From the IMG/VR virus record IMGVR_UViG_3300046373_000057, positions 1 to 40,760 of that record: DNA of 40,760 nt. The stretch is one strand, 5' to 3'. This document shows, one piece after another, positions 21,164 through 29,818 of this stretch. The DNA is from a virus. Numbering within the stretch: position 1 is the stretch's first letter; every line of letters starts with the position of its first letter. The position numbers and the translations under genes are program-made. Below the pieces are notes generated by a model that worked only from the letters and a program-made list of their open reading frames with translations, had not been told where the DNA came from and ran no database searches.

Positions 21164-24067
21164 ATGATTCAAACAACAAGTATTGACCTCCAATTTACCG
21201 AGGGTACTGACAGTAAGACGGACAGTAAGAATACCGCTTACACGTCTTTTACCACTCTTCAAAACTCTCGCTACAGTAAGATTGGCGCTGTGGTACCGCG
21301 CGGGGGGTTCTCCCTCGTCGGCCTTAACATCACTTCGGCAAGCTCCTCTGGCGACAACATTACAGCCGACAATGACCACATCGTTACCAAGAACAATGAG
21401 TCCTTGTACACGATCGGGGCGGCATCTACGTCGATCAAGATCGGCTCTGAGCTGGCAGGCGGCTATAAGCGTCTGTACGGCGGCGACGCCCTCCCTTTGA
21501 TCAATACCGTGTCGTCTCAGACCTTTAGTGGCACGACCTATGTGGTCCAAGTCTGGGCAACTGCCGACAATGCTACGACGGGCCGAGTTGGTGTAGCCGT
21601 TTACGACGCTACCACCGATCGAGTCGTCGCCAAGGGGACGTCTAACCTGTTTGCAGTACGTAGCCTTCAGCTGGTCACGACAAGCACGGGCGCTATGTAC
21701 CTGATTGCAGAGAACACTTCTTTTGACCTACTGGCCTACGATATTAACGTTTTTGCTACCAGCACTAGCGGTATCATTAACAGCAACTTTACGTGGGCGA
21801 ACTCCCCTACAGGCACCACGGCGATGCGTTGGGCAGCCACGGCTAGCGGCACGACCTTTACGGTCATCTGGGCAGAGGATGATTCGGTCAACGTCAAGAT
21901 GCAACAATTCAGCAGCTTTAACACTGCCCCAGCACCTACGACTGTCTTGACATTTTCTAACCCTGCTCGAGCCCTGGCGATCACGCCCGTGACGACACAA
22001 GGTAGCGCAACTGTTATGGTGGTCGCATCTTGCTCTGTAACACCCACAATCGCTGCCAAGTTCTATACGAACACGGGCACCCTTGTAGGAACACAACAAA
22101 CCCTATCTTCCGCTGGCCCTGGCCAGATTCGAAGCTGGGCATTTGAGACTTCTACAACTCCCACATACGGTTACACTTTCACAGCTTCAGGGCTGACGAC
22201 CACCGTACAATATTCGATCACAAGCTCTTCGATCTCGGCCCAGACCAGCTACCAAGTTGGAGTAATCCCGGTATCGGCCCCTACAACCGGCTCTGTCATG
22301 CTCTTGGACTCTTACACAGAGCCCACTTACGGCAGCCAGGCGATGATTTCCATGATCCAGGGTACTCAATCTAGTCTGGGCACCATGGGCGTAGGTATGA
22401 ACCTTGGGCAGCTCCTGGACTCGGAAGCGCACCAGCTTGACCGTCCAGTAGTGGTCGGAACTAAGACCTACTTCACGTCCCCCGTCATTACAGCGGTTGA
22501 CGGCTTTCTGCCCCCCGCAAGTTCGGGTATTTCAAAGACGATAATAACGCCAAAGATACAAGCCAGCCTTGTGCTTTACGATTCGTCGGAACTCTTGCCC
22601 ACTCAACTGGAGCGATCTAAGCAGCAATCATTGTACATGGGCGGCACAACCCGCGTCATCGGTGCAGCGGAGAGAACGGGAACACCTTGGCCCGAGATGA
22701 CAACAACCTTGTCAAGTTTGGCTCTGGTAGCTGGGTCACACGCGGCCAGAACGATCTCTTATGTGTTTGCTAAGGTGTGGAAATCTGCGGAAGGTGTCGA
22801 ATATCGGGCCTACAGCACGATCTATACCGCCGTACATACTGCCGCCACGTCTCTTCAGTACAACCTTAAGAGCACGGACTTCACAACCTACAACCCCTCT
22901 AACCCCGTAACATCTGTTGAGATGTACCGGACGGAAGAGAACGGTATCATCTTCTACTTGGCGGAAACTAGAACGGCTGCTGGTACTTACACCGACGCCT
23001 CTACTGACGCCTCTCTATTGGGTGCCCGAACAGCTGACATAAACGGCAATGAACTGCCTCCTCAAGCCATTCCATCGATCCGAGCTATATCAAGCTGGGG
23101 TGACAGGATTGCTTTTGTCGGACCGGACAAGCCTTCTACAGTCTTGTTTGACCGCCCTAGCTTCTATCCCGTGGGCACTAGCTCTGCAAACGGTTTGGAA
23201 GTTGAAGTACCTTCGGAAGGTGGCGACATTACTGCTCTACAAGACATGGATTCGGCACTATACGTCTTTAAAGACAACGCCGTGTTCACGATCTACGGAG
23301 ACCCGGCAGGTGCTACAGGCGAGAACAGCACGCTAAGTGTCCCTAAGATCTTGTTTAACGGAACAGGATGTGTGGACCCCAGAAGCGTGATTCTGACCCC
23401 CAAAGGTATCGTCTTTAAATCAGGCAAGGGGTTTTACCTGATCGCCCGAAACCAGGCTTTGACTTTTATTGGACAAGGTCCATTCGGTGTCCTAACAACG
23501 TCTTGTGTCGGTGCTCAGATTGCCCAAAACCAGTACGAAGTCTACTTCGCACACGCTAACGGCACTATCTGGACACTCAACATGGACACCATGGCTTGGT
23601 ACGACTGGATAACGACACACAATGCAAGGGGTATCGCTACCTCTAGCGGAAGCCTACTAACCACTGGTGAAATCGGCGTTTACAAGTACGTAGAAACTAA
23701 CACCAGTGACCCAATCGGCGGGGTAATCCCACAAGACATACGCACTGGCTGGGTAAGAATGAACCACGTCAGAGGCTTTCAGCGCATACGAAGAGCTTAT
23801 ATAGTTGGATCATGCACAGTATCTTGTGCTCTGACTGTAAGGATCTATACGGATTACAGCGCTACGCCTGTGCAAACATTCAACTTTAACATCACTCCGA
23901 CAGACCCTCTGCAGATTGACCTCCATATGGCGGTTCAAAAATGTGAGGCTATGTCATTCAGGTTCACGACTGACAAGGCAGGCTTGACGATCTCGGGGGC
24001 AACTCTCGAAGTCGGTATCAAAGACGGCCCTGATAAGTCACGCACTTCCGGTTCAAACTTAAAATAA
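21164..24067 (+). CDS. Tail nozzle (tubular protein B-like)
   Basis: This 967-residue, strongly beta-rich protein follows the adaptor genes, as gp12-like nozzle proteins do. The first two-thirds consist of repeated Thr/Ser-rich strands. The later region DRIAFVGPDKPSTVLFDRP, the DMDSALYVFKDNAVFTIYGDP block and IWTLNMDTMAWYDW are typical of podovirus nozzle propeller domains. It would form the distal tube through which DNA leaves. AAGGAGGA precedes the ATG. Confidence 0.8.
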   Translation: MIQTTSIDLQFTEGTDSKTDSKNTAYTSFTTLQNSRYSKIGAVVPRGGFSLVGLNITSASSSGDNITADNDHIVTKNNESLYTIGAASTSIKIGSELAGGYKRLYGGDALPLINTVSSQTFSGTTYVVQVWATADNATTGRVGVAVYDATTDRVVAKGTSNLFAVRSLQLVTTSTGAMYLIAENTSFDLLAYDINVFATSTSGIINSNFTWANSPTGTTAMRWAATASGTTFTVIWAEDDSVNVKMQQFSSFNTAPAPTTVLTFSNPARALAITPVTTQGSATVMVVASCSVTPTIAAKFYTNTGTLVGTQQTLSSAGPGQIRSWAFETSTTPTYGYTFTASGLTTTVQYSITSSSISAQTSYQVGVIPVSAPTTGSVMLLDSYTEPTYGSQAMISMIQGTQSSLGTMGVGMNLGQLLDSEAHQLDRPVVVGTKTYFTSPVITAVDGFLPPASSGISKTIITPKIQASLVLYDSSELLPTQLERSKQQSLYMGGTTRVIGAAERTGTPWPEMTTTLSSLALVAGSHAARTISYVFAKVWKSAEGVEYRAYSTIYTAVHTAATSLQYNLKSTDFTTYNPSNPVTSVEMYRTEENGIIFYLAETRTAAGTYTDASTDASLLGARTADINGNELPPQAIPSIRAISSWGDRIAFVGPDKPSTVLFDRPSFYPVGTSSANGLEVEVPSEGGDITALQDMDSALYVFKDNAVFTIYGDPAGATGENSTLSVPKILFNGTGCVDPRSVILTPKGIVFKSGKGFYLIARNQALTFIGQGPFGVLTTSCVGAQIAQNQYEVYFAHANGTIWTLNMDTMAWYDWITTHNARGIATSSGSLLTTGEIGVYKYVETNTSDPIGGVIPQDIRTGWVRMNHVRGFQRIRRAYIVGSCTVSCALTVRIYTDYSATPVQTFNFNITPTDPLQIDLHMAVQKCEAMSFRFTTDKAGLTISGATLEVGIKDGPDKSRTSGSNLK

Positions 24068-24077
24068 AGAGGTTTTC

Positions 24078-25061
24078 ATGGGCAAGGGCCTAAGTTGGAA
24101 AAAAATAGCAAAAAATCCGATAGTCAACGTGGCTACCGGTGGTCTATCTGGGGCTGCTGCTAAGTACTCGGAAGGGGACTTTAAAGGCGCGGCTATGGAA
24201 CAAGTCACAGGCGGACTTATCTCAGCGGTTCCAGAAGGGATCTCAGCAGCCGGTAAAGGCCTCAAAGGTATCGGAACAATGTCCGGTACCCAGGTAAATT
24301 CGGCTGACCCAGGGGCTTACCAGGCCGCTTCCGACGGTCTTCTAAACCCAGTTGCTGACCAGTTTAGCCAGTTTGGCAACAGTTCGGCAATCACAAGCAA
24401 CGTTGACCCGGCATTCAGGGACTACCAGCTAGGCTTAGCGGCCCAGCTACAGGCACAAGCTTCTGGACAAGGTCCTAGCGTAGCGCAAATGCAGCTACAA
24501 CAGGCCACAGACCGCAGCCTCAATCAGTCTTTGGGCGCAATCAGAAGCGCTACAGGAGCCAATGCAGGCCTTTCAGCAAGGTCCGCTGCTTTGGCCGGTG
24601 CTCAGGGTCTTGGTTCGGCGGCTAACGCTTCCGGACAGCTCAGACTGCAAGAACAACAACAAGCACAACAGCAGCTTGCAGGGGTGGCTGGTGCGGGCCG
24701 ATCAGGTGATTTGACCGCTAACGCTCAGGGCATACAAGCCCAACAGGCAACCCAGGCTAACCGCCTTGCAGGTCTTCAGGGCCTGGCCGGCATTCGCCAG
24801 AACCAACTTGGTACTGCCCAGAACATCTACGCGGCTCAAAACGGCGCACAGATCCAGACTTCGCAGAACCAGAACGGCAGAACTAACGCCATTATCGGCG
24901 GGATTGGAAATGCTGTTGGGACAGGGATCAGTGCTTACACAGGTGGCCTAGCTGCTACTGCCCCGGTCGCTGCCAGCACCCAAGAAATGAACGGTAATCA
25001 GGGTGTAACCACACAACCTGCATCTGTTCGCTACGACGCCTTCGGTAATCCGATAGCCTAA
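24078..25061 (+). CDS. Internal virion (ejection) protein 1
   Basis: A 327-residue, Gln/Ala/Gly-rich helical protein. The N-terminus resembles a membrane-active segment (NPIVNVATGGLSGAAAKY). The middle has amphipathic Gln-rich helices (VAQMQLQQATDRSLNQSL, LRLQEQQQAQQQLAG) with Ala/Gly runs. This composition is characteristic of podovirus ejection proteins that leave the capsid and form a channel in the cell envelope. The position after the nozzle gene fits. Confidence 0.75.
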   Translation: MGKGLSWKKIAKNPIVNVATGGLSGAAAKYSEGDFKGAAMEQVTGGLISAVPEGISAAGKGLKGIGTMSGTQVNSADPGAYQAASDGLLNPVADQFSQFGNSSAITSNVDPAFRDYQLGLAAQLQAQASGQGPSVAQMQLQQATDRSLNQSLGAIRSATGANAGLSARSAALAGAQGLGSAANASGQLRLQEQQQAQQQLAGVAGAGRSGDLTANAQGIQAQQATQANRLAGLQGLAGIRQNQLGTAQNIYAAQNGAQIQTSQNQNGRTNAIIGGIGNAVGTGISAYTGGLAATAPVAASTQEMNGNQGVTTQPASVRYDAFGNPIA

Positions 25062-25073
25062 CAAACTGTTTTA

Positions 25074-25095
25074 AAGGGGGATTTCGGTCCCCCTT
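25074..25095 (+). other. Intergenic hairpin
   Basis: An 8-bp stem, AAGGGGGA with TCCCCCTT, and a TTTCGG loop lies between two internal virion genes. The following sequence has no U run, so it is at most a weak terminator or an mRNA-stability element. Confidence 0.55.
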
Positions 25096-25153
25096 AAGTT
25101 CCGCTCTCTGACAACCGTACATGGTATTGAGAGTCAACCCTCTAGGAGAGAAT

Positions 25154-26698
25154 ATGACACCCGAAGAATTAGCAGCACTAGGGCAGGCCCAAAAGGTGGA
25201 GCCCTACCAGATCCCACAAGAGGCCGGTATCGGCTCGGTGATTCACGACACTTTGTTTGACCCTACCGGACAGGTGGACCTGGGCAACAATGTCGTAACT
25301 GATGTTGATGGAAATGTACCACAAGACCTGCAAACTCCCAATGAGTTGGACTTGTCAGAGACGGTTGCCCCTAAGCAGGCCGAGGCCACTATGGTAACTC
25401 CTCACGACGTCGCAACGGCCCGAGAGTTGAACAACCAGCAGCCTGAAATGATTGACAAGAAGGTTGGCGAATCAAAGACCACCACCACGCAACAGACGGA
25501 GTCACAGGCTTCTAAAGATGCATCGGCGGCCATTGACCAGTCACAAGCTGACATGCATGCCGCTGACGCAATGCAATTTAAGGCCGTTGCCGACGAAGCC
25601 AAGATAGAAGGCGAAAGAAGCAAGGCAGACAATGACGTAATTGCTCAAGTCGAAAGCGCTCGTGCTGCCGTGCAGATGCAAAACCAAGCTAAGTTTCAGC
25701 AAAATCTTGCTGAGATTGATACTAAGGTTGCGGAATTAGCCAACTACAAACCTGAATCTTTCTGGGGCTCTAAGAGCACAGCCGACAAGATCGGCGCATC
25801 TATTGCCGTAGGTCTTGGTAGCTTCAGTCAGGCAGTCATGGGGGGCGGCCAGAACATCGGAATGATGCTTCTCAATCGCCAGATGGACGAGTTTGACAAC
25901 AGCCAGAAGGTACAATATCAGAACAAACTAAACCAAATACAGAACATGCGCGCGAGCCTGAATGAGAAGGAGCAATTAGCCGCCGATCTCGAGAAGACTT
26001 TTGACGCCCAGAAGCTTGCTGCCAGAGCACAGGTCCAAAGCCAGTTTGCTAAGGCCAGCGCAATGGCCAAGACCCCACAGGTACAGGCAGCTATTCTGCA
26101 GAAGCAGGCACAGTTTGACCAGAACGTCGCCAAGATTCACGCAGAGACAGCGGCCAAATATGAAGCTCGCTCAACTGAAACTACCGAAAAAGACATCCTG
26201 CAGCACATGCAGCGTCAGCCCGGTACAGACAAGAACGGCAATCCAATCAAGCTCAGCGCAGAAAACGACAAGGCGCGACTGGCCTATGCCGACGTGGCCG
26301 CAGGTAATCAGGCACTTAAGGGAACGGACGTTGAGAAATTAACTCTGACTCCTCAGTTCCAGAAGTTCCTTAGCTCCAAGAACCTTGAGTCCAAGTTGGG
26401 ATCAGTTCCATATGTTGGTAACTCTCTTGTAGGCCTTGGTGACGCTCTTCATGGTACCAGTGAGCAATACATTGCTGAGACGGACCCGGAAGCAGCCAAA
26501 ATGAACGCCGCCATCCAATCTTGGACACGTGGAGTTATCCGATACAAGTCGGGTGCCGCCATTGCTGTCAAAGAAGAGGCAGATGAGCGCAACCAATACT
26601 GGCCTGCTCTTGGGGATACCCCGGACATTATCAAGCAAAAAGCTGCCGCTCGTAAAGAGATCGAGAAAGCTATTCGCCAGGCGGGAGCACTTGAATGA
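25154..26698 (+). CDS. Internal virion protein 2, coiled-coil
   Basis: The 514-residue protein has long helical segments (MQNQAKFQQNLAEIDTKVAEL; NQIQNMRASLNEKEQLAADL) separated by a Gly-rich hydrophobic stretch (ADKIGASIAVGLGSFSQAVMGGG). That pattern suits an ejected virion protein that interacts with membranes. I chose the ATG at 25154 because AGGAGAG lies 5 bases upstream; an in-frame ATG 33 bases earlier has no site. It overlaps the next gene by 4 bases. Confidence 0.75.
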   Translation: MTPEELAALGQAQKVEPYQIPQEAGIGSVIHDTLFDPTGQVDLGNNVVTDVDGNVPQDLQTPNELDLSETVAPKQAEATMVTPHDVATARELNNQQPEMIDKKVGESKTTTTQQTESQASKDASAAIDQSQADMHAADAMQFKAVADEAKIEGERSKADNDVIAQVESARAAVQMQNQAKFQQNLAEIDTKVAELANYKPESFWGSKSTADKIGASIAVGLGSFSQAVMGGGQNIGMMLLNRQMDEFDNSQKVQYQNKLNQIQNMRASLNEKEQLAADLEKTFDAQKLAARAQVQSQFAKASAMAKTPQVQAAILQKQAQFDQNVAKIHAETAAKYEARSTETTEKDILQHMQRQPGTDKNGNPIKLSAENDKARLAYADVAAGNQALKGTDVEKLTLTPQFQKFLSSKNLESKLGSVPYVGNSLVGLGDALHGTSEQYIAETDPEAAKMNAAIQSWTRGVIRYKSGAAIAVKEEADERNQYWPALGDTPDIIKQKAAARKEIEKAIRQAGALE

Positions 26699-27483
26699 TT
26701 GAAATCGAACTCATCGTCGGCACCATGGGGCTGGACAAGGTCCTAGCCGACAAGCTCCCTAAGTATTCTAAAGGCCTTCTCGACAAGGCAGGCTCTACTC
26801 TTAAATCGCTCAAAGCAGGTGCTGCGGACTTCGCGACGAAAAATCAACCGGGCAGCATGCCGGATGAGACCTACGGCCTAAGCGATTACGAAGAATTACA
26901 AGAGATGCTTACTGGCGAGCAAGAGATTGTTGACGCTGTTGAGGGTCTAGCTAGCTGGCCGACAGAGTTTCAGATGGAAGTCTCGGTTCTTGTAGCTGAC
27001 ATTAAGGCGTACCTAGGTCAACAGCTGCCCCAGCAGCAGGTCACCGGGTCTTTCTCAGGCACGTTTGTCACTCCTTCGGACTCGGACCAGTTCCGGTTCT
27101 TGTGGCAGGCAAACCTGATTGACGACATCAGACGCTTTGTTGACTTGCTCAACAGCGGGTCTATCACCCCTCTTGAGTCGGCTCTGATGCGCACCCTGTT
27201 CCCCCAGACCCACGACTATCTGATCGTGGAAGTAATGGACAAGGTTCTAGACGCGGTTGTGACGGGTAAGGCTGACGCCTGGGAAGGGAGCTGGCGCAAG
27301 CCCGCCCTTTCCGGGTTGCTAGGAGTGCCAATCATGAACTTTAGCGATGTAATGGGATACCAAACTGGCCACGAAGAGAAGACGGCGGGGCGGCCAAAGC
27401 AGGCCAACGCAGTCCAAATTGCAAATGTGAATCTAACTGATAACCAGAAAATCGACACTAAGACCGTCGATCAATCAAAGTAA
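26695..27483 (+). CDS. Internal virion protein 3 (putative)
   Basis: The 262-residue mixed-composition protein has a helical N-terminus (DKVLADKLPKYSKGLLDKAG), a central WPTEFQMEVSVLVADIKAYLG segment and a basic tail. It is coupled to the preceding ejection-protein gene and precedes the appendage genes, so it is likely a virion component. No enzymatic motif is seen; the family is not recognised. Confidence 0.55.
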   Translation: MIEIELIVGTMGLDKVLADKLPKYSKGLLDKAGSTLKSLKAGAADFATKNQPGSMPDETYGLSDYEELQEMLTGEQEIVDAVEGLASWPTEFQMEVSVLVADIKAYLGQQLPQQQVTGSFSGTFVTPSDSDQFRFLWQANLIDDIRRFVDLLNSGSITPLESALMRTLFPQTHDYLIVEVMDKVLDAVVTGKADAWEGSWRKPALSGLLGVPIMNFSDVMGYQTGHEEKTAGRPKQANAVQIANVNLTDNQKIDTKTVDQSK

Positions 27484-27492
27484 GGATTAACC

Positions 27493-27837
27493 ATGTCCGC
27501 TAAATCCGTTCTAAAGCCGTATCCCACGTTATCAAACGGGGATATGACGGGCAACCTAACGAGTGCCGAAACTGACGTCTCTACGATCGACAACATCGGC
27601 ATCCAGGCCAACTTCACTGGTAGCCCTGTTGGAACCTTCCAGATCCAGGGCAGCGTTGACAGCATCAACTGGGTCAACCTAGCGTTCTCCACGCCTCCAG
27701 CAGCCACTGGCACGGGGGACAACTTCTTGTTCAACATCAAGCAGTTTCCCTACCCCAAAATTCGTGTCAAGTACACAGCGACCTCTGGGTCAGGAGTACT
27801 AAACACCTATATCACAGGCAAACGCCTAGGGGGTTAA
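27493..27837 (+). CDS. Beta-sandwich appendage/structural protein
   Basis: A 114-residue protein with the pattern VGTFQIQGSVDSINWVNLAF ... YPKIRVKYTATSGSG. This is the common small phage beta-sandwich in which GTF-x-x-x-x-S-x-D-x-x-NW is followed by a strand pair. It is probably a virion surface or fibre-base protein. AAGGATT lies before the ATG. Confidence 0.65.
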   Translation: MSAKSVLKPYPTLSNGDMTGNLTSAETDVSTIDNIGIQANFTGSPVGTFQIQGSVDSINWVNLAFSTPPAATGTGDNFLFNIKQFPYPKIRVKYTATSGSGVLNTYITGKRLGG

Positions 27838-27838
27838 C

Positions 27839-28081
27839 GTGACCCTGCCAGTTGATAAACAAGGGCGCCGTGTCTTTCACGGAATGATGCCCGTTTATTA
27901 CCACAGGGTAGACTTTTCCTATCCTAGTCCGGAAGTAATTGTATTGACGTTCTGGCACTTTGATTACCAGTTCCAGGTTGACGCAATTACTTCCATTATC
28001 CAACTTAACTACACATCGGCGCTACAAGATACTTTGGCGTCCGTAATAAGAACATTTCCAGTGGATGGACCACCCGTATGA
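27839..28081 (+). CDS. Hypothetical 80-residue structural protein
   Basis: The frame starts at GTG, 1 base after the preceding stop, with AGGGGGTT upstream. The sequence is rich in aromatic residues (PVYYHRVDFSYPSPEV, VLTFWHFDYQFQVDA). It overlaps the next gene by 4 bases. Its position among appendage genes suggests a virion role; I do not recognise it. Confidence 0.55.
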   Translation: MTLPVDKQGRRVFHGMMPVYYHRVDFSYPSPEVIVLTFWHFDYQFQVDAITSIIQLNYTSALQDTLASVIRTFPVDGPPV

Positions 28082-28515
28082 TCAGACCCTTCTTTAACCC
28101 TTTCACGGGTGACATAGAATTGATTCCAGTAGCCGACGCTATCGAGTCCGCTGCTAAGGTACAAGAAGAGTTTGATCTATATGGTTCCGCTGCAGTGGGG
28201 GACATAATCATACCGTCAACATCTCAAGCCGAGACTGTTGAGGCAATTAGTTCCAACAACTACGCGGGGGCGGCATTTGGCATTGTGACCGAGATCGTCA
28301 GCCCGACCCGCGTTAAGGTCTTGATATCTGGAAAGCTCTCTGGATCTGCTTACCAATTGAGCGGCCTGGATTTTGGTAAGATCCTATACATATCCCCGCT
28401 AGGCAAAATGACGACGACAGCCCCTTCCCTAGGGGGCGTCCAGCGTATGGGTATTGCACTTAAGAGCGACACTATTTTTCTTTTACCATCTCTTGACAAA
28501 TTAATAAGGACCTAA
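28078..28515 (+). CDS. Appendage protein with a small beta domain
   Basis: A 145-residue protein. Residues about 38-140 form a beta domain: AVGDIIIPST, AAFGIVTEIVSPTRVKVLISG, GKILYISPLGKM, GGVQRMGIAL. The same pattern appears in the C-terminal half of the next gene product, which suggests that the two genes share a duplicated domain. It is probably part of the tail appendage or virion surface. Confidence 0.6.
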   Translation: MIRPFFNPFTGDIELIPVADAIESAAKVQEEFDLYGSAAVGDIIIPSTSQAETVEAISSNNYAGAAFGIVTEIVSPTRVKVLISGKLSGSAYQLSGLDFGKILYISPLGKMTTTAPSLGGVQRMGIALKSDTIFLLPSLDKLIRT

Positions 28516-28516
28516 A

Positions 28517-29194
28517 ATGGCCAACCGTAAACTGATTTATGTCAGTCCTAACAGTGACTACATCGAAGACAACATTACCGTCTCCACTTCCGTGGGTGCG
28601 GGCTCTGCCGACAGCGTCATCAAAACTGATGCTGGTGGACAACTAGACAATACTTTTATCAACTTCGCGATTCCTGCCACAGAGCAGAATACCGCTAAGC
28701 CGGTAAAAGCCTCCGATCTCTCTAATGCTGGTGCCAACCAAGGCGCGAAGATCGTCGGTTTTGATAATACCAACGTTGCATCTTACACGACCGCAACCAA
28801 AGTTCAACAAGCAATTGAAGACGCGTTCGCATTCGCCCAAGCCCCCGGTGTTTTGTACACTGCTGGTGCTGGCGGAGTCTCCAAAGGGCAGCTTGTCTTC
28901 GTTAGCGCTGCGGACACGGCAACTGTGTTCTCTACGATCACCTCCACAGCTCGTGCTATCGGTATCGCCGCTACTACAGCTGCTGCGGCGGCCTCCTTCA
29001 AGGTCCTCAGCGACAGTACTGTCCTCACGGGCGTTCTGACTGGCGCTACTCCTGGAGCAGTCTACTACTGGACAGGATCGGCTCTCAGTACGACCATGCC
29101 TTCGGCAACGGGAACACGTGTTTACGAAGTCGGAACAGCCAAGAACGTGACAGACCTTCATGTCGCTGTTCGATACATCAAAACTAACGCGTAA
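28517..29194 (+). CDS. Appendage/fibre-associated protein
   Basis: The 225-residue protein has an N-terminal part (DSVIKTDAGGQLDNTFINF) like a fibre shaft-start. The C-terminal half (GVSKGQLVFVSAADTATV ... ARAIGIAATT ... GAVYYWTGSALS ... VGTAKNVTDLHV) repeats the beta domain of the preceding gene. Low charge and Ala/Thr richness fit an extracellular virion protein. Confidence 0.6.
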   Translation: MANRKLIYVSPNSDYIEDNITVSTSVGAGSADSVIKTDAGGQLDNTFINFAIPATEQNTAKPVKASDLSNAGANQGAKIVGFDNTNVASYTTATKVQQAIEDAFAFAQAPGVLYTAGAGGVSKGQLVFVSAADTATVFSTITSTARAIGIAATTAAAAASFKVLSDSTVLTGVLTGATPGAVYYWTGSALSTTMPSATGTRVYEVGTAKNVTDLHVAVRYIKTNA

Positions 29195-29202
29195 GGTATT
29201 TT

Positions 29203-29781
29203 ATGTCAGTTTACAAGGTTCTCGCTGAAGAGATAGATGGGGTGGACCTTGTAAACCCCTCTGAAGTTCAGCTTTCGGCGACCAATACCACGTTCGCACC
29301 AGTCACAGCGTCTGGACCAAAGCCCGCTAATCCGGCGATAGAGGTCCAGACCGCCCTGGTTAATAGCCAGGCAATTAACAATAGCTATTTCGCATCGGCT
29401 ACCGCCCAGGTGTCTACCACCAGTACAACGTTTCAAACTGATACCGCATTATCTGTAACTCCCCTGGCCGGCACATATGCAATCTGGCTCACTGCCGATT
29501 CAGAGACTACCGGCGTCAATTGCCAGGGTGATTTTGAGCTATTTGTTGACAGTTCGGGATTGAGTGAGACCATCAGGTCGATACAGACCACCACAAACAT
29601 TCTAGGTCTTATCACTCTGTCCACGGCCACAATTCAGGCCCCCATAGCTATTGTTGACAAGTACACATTTAACGGTTCCCAAGTTCTAAGCTTTCGATAC
29701 CGAGTAGCCCCCGCCACTTCTGGGGCCGGGTCTATTCAATTGAATGCAAGAACTATGCTTCTTATCCAACTATCCCTTTAA
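29203..29781 (+). CDS. Putative structural beta-rich protein
   Basis: A 192-residue protein made of low-charge beta strands (TFQTDTALSVTPLAGTYAIW, GAGSIQLNARTMLLIQLSL). It lies directly before the fibre gene. Such jelly-roll-like proteins are often fibre-attachment or collar proteins. There is no recognisable family motif. Confidence 0.55.
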   Translation: MSVYKVLAEEIDGVDLVNPSEVQLSATNTTFAPVTASGPKPANPAIEVQTALVNSQAINNSYFASATAQVSTTSTTFQTDTALSVTPLAGTYAIWLTADSETTGVNCQGDFELFVDSSGLSETIRSIQTTTNILGLITLSTATIQAPIAIVDKYTFNGSQVLSFRYRVAPATSGAGSIQLNARTMLLIQLSL

Positions 29782-29818
29782 TCCCAGACAACTGGGTTAA
29801 ACTCTACAAGGAGAATTT

